Source of the DNA: Alphaproteobacteria bacterium
Lineage (GTDB): Bacteria; Pseudomonadota; Alphaproteobacteria; UBA8366; GCA-2717185
NCBI GenBank assembly: GCA_012103325.1
Contig: WLWY01000018.1
Location: forward strand, 16,035-80,034
Length of the DNA: 64,000 bases
Reading direction: 5' to 3'
The position numbers were made by a program, and so were the translations under genes. The notes beneath the pieces were generated by a model. It saw nothing but the letters and a program-made list of their open reading frames with translations, ran no database searches and had not been told where the DNA came from. Shown in pieces: positions 25,752 through 34,026 of this stretch (the first letter of the stretch is position 1; each line of letters begins with the position of its first letter).

Positions 25752-26239
25752 CGTCCATCCGAGCCAGGCCGAACCCGCAAATCTTTTTCCATCGGGTAGC
25801 CTCTAAGACCGAACAAGATCTCGGGCTCCCCAACGTCGGCCCAGCCTGCTTCGCGATAGAATCGGTGTGCGGTTTCCGTACTCGTCAGCCGCGCAGTCGT
25901 GACACCGTTTTCCACAAGAACAGCCTCAATGTGGGCCAAGAGCGCACGACTCACGCCGCAAAAACGATGCGCCGGCGCAACATAGTTGAGCAGCACTTCG
26001 CCGCCGTCGCTTATGCAGCCTACACCCGCGGGCTGATCCTCGCGTGCCGCGAGAAAGAGCGTGCGTCGTGGATCCGCTATCCAGCCGGCGACATGCTCGG
26101 GCGTCTTGTTGGCCGTCCATCGCGCGATCGTTTCGGGGTCGTCCTTGTGATCTGCCGTGCAAAGTTCTCGAATGGAAGCGCAGAGCACCCCGCAAAGCGT
26201 TTCAACGTCTCCCTTGTTGGCCTCGCGAATGCAGATCAT
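25748..26239 (-). CDS. GNAT family N-acetyltransferase (second of pair)
   Basis: A 163-residue GNAT protein. YVAPAHRFCGVSRALLAHIEAVLVENG is motif A, with an unusual F-C-G in place of the usual Q/R-x-x-G-x-G/A, and TETAHRFYREAGWADVG is motif B. The N-terminal LCGVLCASIRELC contains several cysteines. It is upstream in the pair, so its own promoter probably drives both. Substrate not inferred. Confidence 0.88.
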   Translation of the reverse strand: MICIREANKGDVETLCGVLCASIRELCTADHKDDPETIARWTANKTPEHVAGWIADPRRTLFLAAREDQPAGVGCISDGGEVLLNYVAPAHRFCGVSRALLAHIEAVLVENGVTTARLTSTETAHRFYREAGWADVGEPEILFGLRGYPMEKDLRVRPGSDGR

Positions 26240-26421
26240 GGTCGTCTCTTGCGTCCAGGCTCGCTCACCGTGCCATCAATATATCCTTTGGCGGGATATG
26301 GTGTTGGGATACTGGCGCAGACGGTCCGCAAATGTATTTTAGGCAACGGAAGAAAGAGAAGAGTCGGCAGGATACGACTAAGAGCAGACAACAGTTCGTT
26401 GCTCTATTAGGTTGATCGTTG

Positions 26422-27258
26422 ATGTTCCGATCCCTGACTCTAGCCGTCGCCCACGCCGAGATCTCTCCGGATGTCCATGAAAATGGCCGCCGGATTCGAG
26501 ATCTCATGAGTCAGGCGGCATCCCGGGGAGCGCGGCTCGTGCACTTTACGGAGGGTGCGATATCGGGCTACCCAAAATCTCAAATTACAGACTGGGCCGC
26601 CGTTGACTGGACCGCACTTCGAAGCGAACTGGATGACATTGCCCGACACGCGCGCAAACTGGGATTGTTCGTGGTTCTGGGCAGCAATCACCCCCTCTCG
26701 CCACCAAACCGTCCGCACAACAGCCTCTATATCATCTCGGATACCGGCGCGCTTATTGGCCGGTATGACAAACGGTTCTGCTCCAACACGGAAATCAGCG
26801 ACTGGTATTCGCCGGGCTTCGAGGCGACGGTGTTTGACGTCGATGGCATACGCTTTGGCTGCGCCCTGTGCATCGAGGTGCATTTTGCCGAACTGTTCGA
26901 TGAGTATCGCCGGCTCGGCGTCGACTGCATGCTGCTGTCGTCCTATTCGGAAGACCCGATCTTCGAGGTAACGGCACGCGCCCATGCCAGCATGAATGGG
27001 TATTGGCTCAGCCATTCGGTTGCGTCTAACTTTGAGAGACCTCTCACCAGCTGCGTCATTGGACCGGACGGCCACGTAATAGCGAAAACGGAAACTGGCC
27101 AACAAGGTCTCGCCTTCGCAACCATCGCGCCGGACGATGAGAAATGGATTATCCCCTTACAAAGGGCACGTCCTTGGCGCGGCCGCGCCCGCACAGGCGA
27201 TATCTACCGGGTAGCGCGCGTCGAGGACTTAAGAAGCACGGATAAAACGACCTTTTAA
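26422..27258 (+). CDS. Carbon-nitrogen hydrolase (nitrilase superfamily)
   Basis: A 278-residue amidase-type enzyme. The Glu-Lys-Cys triad is visible: Glu in LVHFTEGAISGYP, Lys in GRYDKRFCSNTEISDWYSPG, and Cys in GCALCIEVHFAELF. The Cys context CIE instead of the common C-x-D/E is within family variation. Cytosolic. ATG 26422 is preferred to the TTG just upstream. It is convergent with oxyR and overlaps its stop by four bases. The amide or nitrile substrate is unknown. Confidence 0.9.
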   Translation: MFRSLTLAVAHAEISPDVHENGRRIRDLMSQAASRGARLVHFTEGAISGYPKSQITDWAAVDWTALRSELDDIARHARKLGLFVVLGSNHPLSPPNRPHNSLYIISDTGALIGRYDKRFCSNTEISDWYSPGFEATVFDVDGIRFGCALCIEVHFAELFDEYRRLGVDCMLLSSYSEDPIFEVTARAHASMNGYWLSHSVASNFERPLTSCVIGPDGHVIAKTETGQQGLAFATIAPDDEKWIIPLQRARPWRGRARTGDIYRVARVEDLRSTDKTTF

Positions 27259-28169
27259 CGCCGCACCGGCGACACCGTATCGGGAACGCTTGCAGCCACG
27301 ATATCAGCCAGTTTTTCCAACAGCTGTCGACGTGGGTAGGAGTTGCGGAAGGCGATCCGTACGGCTCGGCGCGCCTTGCGGGATTTTTCCTTACGCATGA
27401 CGATACCGGAGTCGGTCACCCAGGAACCGCGCAGACTGAGTGCCGGCACCAAGGTGACTCCCGCGCCCGCGCCGACGAGAGCAAGGATCGTCATGAGGCT
27501 GGTGTGCTGCGTGCTGACCTTTGGGCCCGTGCGAAAGGCGTCGGCACAAAACGAGACGACCTGATCGCTGAGGCAATGGCCGTCTTCGAGAAGGAGCAGT
27601 TCCTCGGACGCAATATCCCTCAGCGCGACCTCGTCCTGAGCCGCCAGTGCATGGTCGCGCGGCAAGGCAATCCAGAACGGTTCGTCGAATAGAGCGATCT
27701 CCGAGAGGCGGCGGTCGGTGACGTCCGTTGCAGTAATCGCCGCATCGATCTGCCCGTCGAGCAATTGGCGCTCCAGGATCTCCGTCGTGTCCTCCGACAG
27801 ACCAAGCTCAACCTTTGGCAACCCATGCCGCAGCGACGGCAACAAAGTCGGTGTCAGGTAGGGCCCGATCGTCGGGATCATGCCGAGCCGCAGTGGCCCG
27901 GAAAGTGGATCGAGGCTAGCCTTCGCGGTTTCCGTGATCAGATCGGCTGCCGCCAACAGGGTCCGGGCCTGAGCGACGATCTCTTCACCGATAGGCGTGA
28001 TCCGCACGCTGCGCTTGGTGCGCTCGAACAAGGTGATGCCGAGTTCGTCCTCCAGCTTGCGGATCTGCGCGCTGAGGGTCGGCTGGCCGATGAGGCAGGC
28101 CTCCACGGCGCGACCGAAATGACCGTATTCCGCCACAGCCACCATATATTTCAGATCTCGGATATTCAT
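27255..28169 (-). CDS. oxyR: Hydrogen peroxide-sensing LysR-type regulator OxyR
   Basis: A 304-residue LysR regulator. The N-terminal winged helix-turn-helix is clear (YGHFGRAVEACLIGQPTLSAQIRKLEDELG). The redox pair is present: DGHCLSDQVVSFC, matching Cys199 and Cys208 of the E. coli protein. The start at 28169 gives the family N-terminus MNIRDLKYMVAVAE. It is divergent from the catalase gene, the classic arrangement for OxyR controlling katA; the shared spacer is AT-rich. Confidence 0.94.
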   Translation of the reverse strand: MNIRDLKYMVAVAEYGHFGRAVEACLIGQPTLSAQIRKLEDELGITLFERTKRSVRITPIGEEIVAQARTLLAAADLITETAKASLDPLSGPLRLGMIPTIGPYLTPTLLPSLRHGLPKVELGLSEDTTEILERQLLDGQIDAAITATDVTDRRLSEIALFDEPFWIALPRDHALAAQDEVALRDIASEELLLLEDGHCLSDQVVSFCADAFRTGPKVSTQHTSLMTILALVGAGAGVTLVPALSLRGSWVTDSGIVMRKEKSRKARRAVRIAFRNSYPRRQLLEKLADIVAASVPDTVSPVRR

Positions 28170-28269
28170 CGTTATTAGCAATTAATATCATAACAATTAT
28201 CGATTTCAATAAATATTAGAATTCCATCACATTGTGTTCATCAGAGACAACCCAGTGATGGAGACAGTG
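28170..28269. promoter_or_regulatory. oxyR-katA divergent promoter region
   Basis: This 100-base stretch is far more AT-rich than the flanks, and the partial dyad around ATTAATATCATAACAATTAT is a plausible OxyR-binding area (OxyR sites are degenerate ATAG-N7-CTAT repeats). Both genes must start here. The match to the consensus is by eye and loose. Confidence 0.5.
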
Positions 28270-29715
28270 ATGAAAACGATGACCACCAGCGGCGGCGCGC
28301 CTATCGCCGACAATCAGAACAGCGCCACGGCAGGGCCGCGCGGCCCGGTCATGATGCAGGACTATCAGCTGATCGAGAAGCTGGCTCACCAGAACCGCGA
28401 GCGCATCCCGGAACGGGTCGTGCACGCGAAGGGCTGGGGTGCTTACGGCACCTTGACGGTGACCGAGGATATCTCGAAATACACGCGGGCCGAAATCTTC
28501 TCCAAGGTCGGCAAGCAGACGCCGCTCCTCACCCGCTTCTCCACGGTGGCGGGCGAGCTCGGCGCGGCCGATGCGGAACGCGATGTGCGCGGCTTCTCGA
28601 TCAAGTTCTACACCGAGGAAGGCAACTGGGATTTGGTTGGCAACAACACGCCGGTGTTCTTCATCCGCGATCCGTTGAAATTCCCCGACTTCATCCGGAC
28701 GCAAAAGCGCCACCCGAAGACCAATCTACGCTCAACCACGGCCATGTGGGACTTCTGGTCCCTGTCACCGGAAAGCCTGCACCAGGTCACCATCCTGATG
28801 TCGGACCGTGGCATTCCGAAAACACCGATGCAGATGAACGGCTACGGCTCGCATACCTTCAGCTTCTACAACACGGACGGCGAACGCTTCTGGGTGAAGT
28901 TCCACTTCAAGACCCAGCAGGGCCACGCGCACTACACCAACGCAGAAGGCGCGGAACTCATTGGACAGACTCGCGAAAGCTACCAGGAGGAGTTGTTCGG
29001 CGCGATCGAGCGGGGTGAGCATCCGAAATGGACGATGTATGTCCAGATCATGCCCGAGGCCGATGCGGACAAAACGTCGTACAACCCGTTCGACCTGACC
29101 AAAGTGTGGCCGCATTCGGAGTACCCGCTGATCAAGGTTGGTGAGATGGAATTGAACCGCAACGCGGATAATTACTTCGCCGAGATCGAGCAAGCGGCAT
29201 TCAGCCCCTCCAATGTGGTGCCGGGTATCGGCTTCAGCCCGGACAAGGTCCTGCAGGGACGCCTGTTCGCCTATGCCGACGCCCACCGTTACCGGATCGG
29301 TACCCATTACGAAGCCCTGCCGGTAAATGCGCCGAAATGCCCGGTGCATCACTATCACAAGGACGGTTCTATGCGGTTCTTCCAGAACGACACGGGCAAT
29401 CCCGACGCCTATTACGAGCCGAACAGTGTCGGCGGCCCGAGCCAGGACGAAAGCTACCGGGAACCGCCGCTGACGGTGACCGGCGACATCGACCGGCATA
29501 ACCACCGCGACGGGAACGACGACTACGTCCAGCCGCGGGCCCTGTTCGAGCTGTTCGACGCCGGGCAACGGGAACGCCTCTTCTCCAACATCGCGGCAGC
29601 GATGGGCGGGGTTCCCGACGAAATCGTCCAGCGCCAGTTGGCCCATTTCGAGAAGATCCATCCCGACTACGCACAGGGCGTCGCCGACGCCCTCGGGGTG
29701 ACCCTGCTGCGCTAG
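28270..29715 (+). CDS. katA: Monofunctional heme catalase (clade III-type)
   Basis: A 481-residue catalase decomposing hydrogen peroxide. The catalytic His is in ERVVHAKGWGAYG, the distal Asn region in FSTVAGELGAADAERDVRGFSIKFYTEEGNWDLVGNN, and the proximal heme Tyr in GRLFAYADAHRYRIG. Length and an NADPH-site-like region fit small-subunit clade III. GGAGA lies five bases before the ATG at 28270; upstream in-frame starts at 28234 and 28258 are possible. A strong terminator follows at 29734. Divergent OxyR implies peroxide induction. Confidence 0.95.
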   Translation: MKTMTTSGGAPIADNQNSATAGPRGPVMMQDYQLIEKLAHQNRERIPERVVHAKGWGAYGTLTVTEDISKYTRAEIFSKVGKQTPLLTRFSTVAGELGAADAERDVRGFSIKFYTEEGNWDLVGNNTPVFFIRDPLKFPDFIRTQKRHPKTNLRSTTAMWDFWSLSPESLHQVTILMSDRGIPKTPMQMNGYGSHTFSFYNTDGERFWVKFHFKTQQGHAHYTNAEGAELIGQTRESYQEELFGAIERGEHPKWTMYVQIMPEADADKTSYNPFDLTKVWPHSEYPLIKVGEMELNRNADNYFAEIEQAAFSPSNVVPGIGFSPDKVLQGRLFAYADAHRYRIGTHYEALPVNAPKCPVHHYHKDGSMRFFQNDTGNPDAYYEPNSVGGPSQDESYREPPLTVTGDIDRHNHRDGNDDYVQPRALFELFDAGQRERLFSNIAAAMGGVPDEIVQRQLAHFEKIHPDYAQGVADALGVTLLR

Positions 29716-29733
29716 AGCGCGTAGCAACCCAGC

Positions 29734-29777
29734 GGCGCCGGAAACGCCCTTCCCCGTTTCCGGCGCCGTCTTTGTTT
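29734..29777 (+). terminator. Rho-independent terminator of katA
   Basis: A perfect 13-base stem (29734-29746 with 29755-29767, GGCGCCGGAAACG) around an eight-base loop, followed by TCTTTGTTT (29769-29777). It ends the katA transcript 18 bases after the stop codon and before the YbaN gene. Confidence 0.88.
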
Positions 29778-29796
29778 CCCAGAAACGGACACTGTC

Positions 29797-30216
29797 ATGC
29801 AGATCGCAAAACAAAACAAACGCGTCCTACTTCAAGTCGCTGGTTACTTATTTTTTTCCATCGGATTCGTCGGCATGTTGCTGCCGCTCCTCCCGACCAC
29901 CGTATTCTGGATCATCGCGGCGGCCTGTTTCGCAAAAAGCGCGCCGGACATGTACCGGCGCATCCTGTCCTGGCCAGGCGTCGGGCCGGCGATCAGTGCA
30001 TATCTCGAACGCGGAGTGATCACCCGGCGCAGCAAGACGCTCGCCCTCGGCGGCATGGGCATCGGTGCGTTTCTGATTGTCGCAAGCCCACTGCCCCCGT
30101 ATATCATCGCAATCCCACTGCTCGGCCTTATCTTCGCAGCGACCTATGTCGCGACACGGCCTGGCCAACCTGAGACCGTTACAAATTACGATGTAAAAGG
30201 CGCCGCTATTCGATGA
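29797..30216 (+). CDS. YbaN-family (DUF454) inner-membrane protein
   Basis: A 139-residue protein with three or four hydrophobic segments (about 13-40, 85-125). GYLFFSIGFVGMLLPLLPTTVFWIIAAACFAKSAPD is the family hallmark; the short cytosolic loop MYRRILSWPGVGPAISAYLERGVITRRSKTLAL follows. Function unknown across the family. Its stop overlaps the MFS start (ATGA), so the two form a unit. Confidence 0.85.
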   Translation: MQIAKQNKRVLLQVAGYLFFSIGFVGMLLPLLPTTVFWIIAAACFAKSAPDMYRRILSWPGVGPAISAYLERGVITRRSKTLALGGMGIGAFLIVASPLPPYIIAIPLLGLIFAATYVATRPGQPETVTNYDVKGAAIR

Positions 30217-31424
30217 CACAGGACAAGGGCCAGCCGCTTCGGCTCGGTGAGTTCGTCTCGCTCATGGCTCTGATGACGTCTCTGGTCGCCTTGTCCATCG
30301 ACGCGATGCTGCCGGCCCTAGCCGATATCGGCCGCGACCTTGGCGTTTCCGACGCTAATGAACCGCAACTTGTCGTTTCGATGTTGTTTCTTGGGCTCGC
30401 CGTTGGGCAGACTATTTATGGACCGCTCTCCGACAGTATCGGACGCAAGGCGCCGATCTATGCCGGCCTTGCGATCTATCTTATCGGATCGCTCCTTTGC
30501 ATCTTCGCCTGGAGTTTCACCGCCATGCTGGTCGGGCGCTTCCTGCAGGGGCTGGGCGTCGCCGCACCGCGCATCGTCACTATGGCGATGGTCCGCGATC
30601 AGTATGCGGGAAATGCGATGGCCCGTATCATGTCGCTGATCATGGCAGTGTTCATTATCGTTCCCGCCCTTGCACCGGCCCTGGGACAGGGCATTCTCAT
30701 CATCGCCGAGTGGCGTGCAATCTTCGGCCTACTGCTGACACTCGCGACCATCGCCTTCTTCTGGTTCAGCTTCCGCCAGCCGGAAACCTTGCCACCGGGT
30801 CGCCGCCTGCCCTGGTCGGCCAGACGGTTCGCAACCGGCTTGCTGGAAACGCTGCGCAACCGCGTTGCAATAGGTTACGCGGTTTCAGCGGGGCTCGTCT
30901 TTAGCGGCTTTATCGGCTACCTGACAACCGCACCGCAGATTTTCCAGACGCAATATGGTCTGGGCGCACAATTTCCGATCTACTTCGGCGGTCTCGCATT
31001 GGCAATCGGCGCCGCGTCACTTTTAAACGCTCGGATGGTTATGAAGTTCGGAATGCAGCTGCTGTCTCGCCGTTCGCTGCAAGCACAATGCGTCGTATCG
31101 GCCCTATTCTTCGCTTACGCCTGGTTTGCCAGCCCTGGCCTGCCGCTCTGGGCACTAATGGTGTGGGGGAGCCTTGTTTTCTTTTGCCATGGCCTGCTGA
31201 TCGGCAATCTTAACGCCATGGCCATGGAGCCGCTAGGCCACATCGCGGGTATCGGTGCTGCGGTCATCGGCACCCTCACCAGCATTATTTCCCTCACGCT
31301 CGGCACGGCGATCAGTCAGGCCTATGACGGCACGGTGCTGCCGCTTATCGGCGGCTTTGCCGTGCTGGGTCTTGCGGGGCTAGCGGTGATGGCGTGGACA
31401 GGACGGCAAGTGAAACAGCCCTAA
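30213..31424 (+). CDS. MFS exporter, Bcr/CflA family
   Basis: A 403-residue proton-driven drug exporter with 12 predicted transmembrane segments. The N-terminal SLVALSIDAMLPALADIGRDLGV and VSMLFLGLAVGQTIYGPLSDSIGRKAPIYAG (with the D-x-x-G-R/K loop between TM2 and TM3) are diagnostic of the Bcr/CflA group; FLQGLGVAAPRIVTMAMVRDQYAG follows. Overlaps the YbaN stop. The exported compound cannot be inferred. Confidence 0.92.
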   Translation: MTQDKGQPLRLGEFVSLMALMTSLVALSIDAMLPALADIGRDLGVSDANEPQLVVSMLFLGLAVGQTIYGPLSDSIGRKAPIYAGLAIYLIGSLLCIFAWSFTAMLVGRFLQGLGVAAPRIVTMAMVRDQYAGNAMARIMSLIMAVFIIVPALAPALGQGILIIAEWRAIFGLLLTLATIAFFWFSFRQPETLPPGRRLPWSARRFATGLLETLRNRVAIGYAVSAGLVFSGFIGYLTTAPQIFQTQYGLGAQFPIYFGGLALAIGAASLLNARMVMKFGMQLLSRRSLQAQCVVSALFFAYAWFASPGLPLWALMVWGSLVFFCHGLLIGNLNAMAMEPLGHIAGIGAAVIGTLTSIISLTLGTAISQAYDGTVLPLIGGFAVLGLAGLAVMAWTGRQVKQP

Positions 31425-31515
31425 CCTCTCTGCCGAACAAGTGAATTGCACGTTGAACCATTTCGAGTCACGCTCGATAGGTCTGACGGTTTTCATCCGA
31501 GCATTGGACGACACC

Positions 31516-32226
31516 ATGACAGTCGCGCGATTAGCGGTATTTTTCGTTTGTGCGTTTTGGATGGCACCGGTGTCGGCCAATCCGCCGGAGCGGGTCGATC
31601 TGATGTTGGTGCTGGCCATCGATGGTTCCGGCAGCACGATGGGTGGCGATTTCGAGACCCAAATCGAGGGGCATATTCTTGCCCTCCAAAGCACCGACGT
31701 CATCACTGCAATCCGATCCGGCGCTCTCAAGCGTATTGGCGTTTCTGCTATCGTCTGGTCGGACGACCCGCAGCAGGTCCGCTGCGTGCCCTGGACCATT
31801 GTCGCCGACGAAACCGATGCCGCACGTGTCGCCGAGCGGCTACGCCGCCGCTGCAAGATCCTTGGCGGCACAACCGCTATCGGCGGCGCCATCCGGAATG
31901 CGACCAACCAGTTCGCCTGGAGCAGGCTCGTGTCGGACCGCTGGGTCATCGACATCTCGGCCAACGAACCGGCGAATGAGGGCTTCATTGCACCCTATCG
32001 ACAAACAGCGCTCAGCCGAGGTGTCGTGATAAACGGCCTGGTCCTCGAGCCGCTTAACGATAAGACCGAATCAGGCGAGCATTTCGACGGCCTGATGACC
32101 TACTTCCGAAAGAATGTCATCGGCGGCCCGCGAAGCTTTGCCCTGACCGCAACACGAGACGCTTACGCAAAGGCGCTGATTAAAAAACTCGTTCGCGAAA
32201 TTCGCCGCGAACGCGAAGGGGTGTGA
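31516..32226 (+). CDS. Secreted DUF1194 (von Willebrand-like) protein
   Basis: A 236-residue exported protein with a signal peptide (LAVFFVCAFWMAPVSA) cleaved before NPPERVDL. The body LMLVLAIDGSGSTMGGDFETQ shows a MIDAS-like D-x-S-x-S motif (DGSGS) of vWA-type folds, then VSAIVWSDDPQQVRCVPWTIV and RWVIDISANEPANEG. DUF1194 proteins are common in alphaproteobacteria and of unknown function. The start at 31516 was chosen because it gives an N-terminal signal peptide; an upstream extension to 31441 lacks one. Confidence 0.85.
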   Translation: MTVARLAVFFVCAFWMAPVSANPPERVDLMLVLAIDGSGSTMGGDFETQIEGHILALQSTDVITAIRSGALKRIGVSAIVWSDDPQQVRCVPWTIVADETDAARVAERLRRRCKILGGTTAIGGAIRNATNQFAWSRLVSDRWVIDISANEPANEGFIAPYRQTALSRGVVINGLVLEPLNDKTESGEHFDGLMTYFRKNVIGGPRSFALTATRDAYAKALIKKLVREIRREREGV

Positions 32227-32316
32227 CTGATTGCGGGCTAGGTCCGTTGGCATTGATCTGGATGAGAAGCGCACCGTAACATGGTTGCGACTTTCCCTTC
32301 GCACCGGAGCCCACCC

Positions 32317-34026
32317 GTGATCGATCCGATCCGTCTCGAACTCATCAAAAATGCCTTGGTAATGGTCAGCGACAACATGATGGTGTCGGTGCTGCGCACA
32401 TCGCGCTCGACTCTCATCAAGTCAAACATGGATTTCTCTGCCTCGATCCTGGACGGCGACGGGAATATGGCGGCGCAGGGGTTGGCGCTGCCGGGGCATC
32501 TTGGGGCAACGATGCCGGCGCTGCAGGGGTGTCTCGATTATTACGGAGACGATATCGGGCCAGGCGATATCCTGGCGAACAACGATCCCTATGCCGGTGG
32601 CAGCCATCTCAACGACATTTTCATGTTCAAGCCGGTCTACCGCGATGGCGTGCGGGTCTGCTTCCTGGGTCTGATCCTGCACCACACCGATCTGGGCGGG
32701 CGTGTCGCCGGTGGTCAGGCCGCCGATAGCGACGAGATCTTCCAGGAAGGACTGCGTATCCCGCCGAGCAAAATCTATGTCGCGGACGAACCGAACGAGA
32801 CGCTGCTGCGGGTGATTGAGCACAACACCCGCGTACCGGACACGGTATTGGGCGACATCCGCGCGCAAATCGCCGCGCTGATTACCGGCGCCAACGAGAT
32901 CGAGAAGCTGATCGACACCTACGGCGCGGAAGAGCTGACGACCTATATGGCGGCGCTGATCGACTATACCGAGCGGCTGGTGCGCAACAGCATCCGGGAA
33001 TTGCCCGATGGCGAGGCCGAGTTCACCGAATACAACGACGATGACGGGGTCGGCGGCGGGCCGGTGACGATCCACGTCAAGCTGACCGTGAAAGGCGACG
33101 AAATCATCGCCGATTTCACCGGTACCTCGCCGCAGATGGGCGGCTCGCTGCACACCAATTACTGGTTCACGGCCTCACTCACCTATGCCGCGCTGCGCAC
33201 CATGCTGCCCGCCGACACGCCGAACAATGTCGGCTTCTATCGGCCAATCACCGTCATCGCGCCGGAGGGCAGCTGGGTCAATCCGCGCTATCCAGCAGCG
33301 CTGGGCGGACGCGGTCAGGGCGGCTATCGCGTGCGGACCGTCGTGACCGGCGCGCTGACCAAACTGTTCCCGGAGCATATGCCCGCCTGCCCCGGCGGCA
33401 ACGAATTCGGCCTGTCGGTCACCGGCATGACGGCCGAGCACAAACGCTTCCTGCATGTCGAGTTCCACAATGTCACCGGGCGCGGCGGCGGCCCGGACGC
33501 GGACGGCCAGGACGCGGGACCCTACTGGCTCGGCAATATGGCCAACACATCCGTCGAGATCATCGAAGCGGAGAACCCGCTGATGATCGAGGAATACGGT
33601 TTCCTGCCCGACACCGGCGGTCCCGGCAAGTACCGCGGAGCGCTCGGCATGGTGCGGCAGTACCGGCTGATGGCCGACGACGCCATCGTGCAGTTACGCG
33701 CCGACCGCCACGTCTATCCTTGTTGGGGCATCTTCGGCGGCAAGCCTGGCGGGCTCTCCCATTCCTACTTCGTCCGCGACGGGAAGCGCGAGGAAGCACC
33801 CTCGAAATTCGTACGCCCGATGAAGAAAGGCGAGACCTTCCGAGCCGAGATGGCAGGCTCCGGCGGCTACGGCGATCCGTTCGAACGGGACGCGTCTGCC
33901 GTGGCCGAAGATGTCCGCGAGGAAAAGATCTCCATCGCACACGCGGAAACCGAATACGGTGTCGTGCTCGATCCCCAAACCCTCGCCCTGGATGAAGTGG
34001 CAACCGCCGCGCGGAGAGCGCAATGA
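32317..34026 (+). CDS. Hydantoinase B/oxoprolinase family protein (HyuB-like)
   Basis: A 569-residue subunit of an ATP-dependent N-methylhydantoinase or acetophenone-carboxylase/oxoprolinase-type enzyme. DPIRLELIKNALVMVSDNMMVSVLRTSRSTL at the start and PGDILANNDPYAGGSHLNDIFMF and RGQGGYRVRTVVTGA later are typical. GTG at 32317 gives the usual N-terminus with CGGAG upstream; the ATG at 32281 would add twelve residues. It is followed by hyuA in an ATGA overlap, so the two form the heteromeric enzyme. Substrate (hydantoin, oxoproline or another cyclic amide) is not decided. Confidence 0.92.
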   Translation: MIDPIRLELIKNALVMVSDNMMVSVLRTSRSTLIKSNMDFSASILDGDGNMAAQGLALPGHLGATMPALQGCLDYYGDDIGPGDILANNDPYAGGSHLNDIFMFKPVYRDGVRVCFLGLILHHTDLGGRVAGGQAADSDEIFQEGLRIPPSKIYVADEPNETLLRVIEHNTRVPDTVLGDIRAQIAALITGANEIEKLIDTYGAEELTTYMAALIDYTERLVRNSIRELPDGEAEFTEYNDDDGVGGGPVTIHVKLTVKGDEIIADFTGTSPQMGGSLHTNYWFTASLTYAALRTMLPADTPNNVGFYRPITVIAPEGSWVNPRYPAALGGRGQGGYRVRTVVTGALTKLFPEHMPACPGGNEFGLSVTGMTAEHKRFLHVEFHNVTGRGGGPDADGQDAGPYWLGNMANTSVEIIEAENPLMIEEYGFLPDTGGPGKYRGALGMVRQYRLMADDAIVQLRADRHVYPCWGIFGGKPGGLSHSYFVRDGKREEAPSKFVRPMKKGETFRAEMAGSGGYGDPFERDASAVAEDVREEKISIAHAETEYGVVLDPQTLALDEVATAARRAQ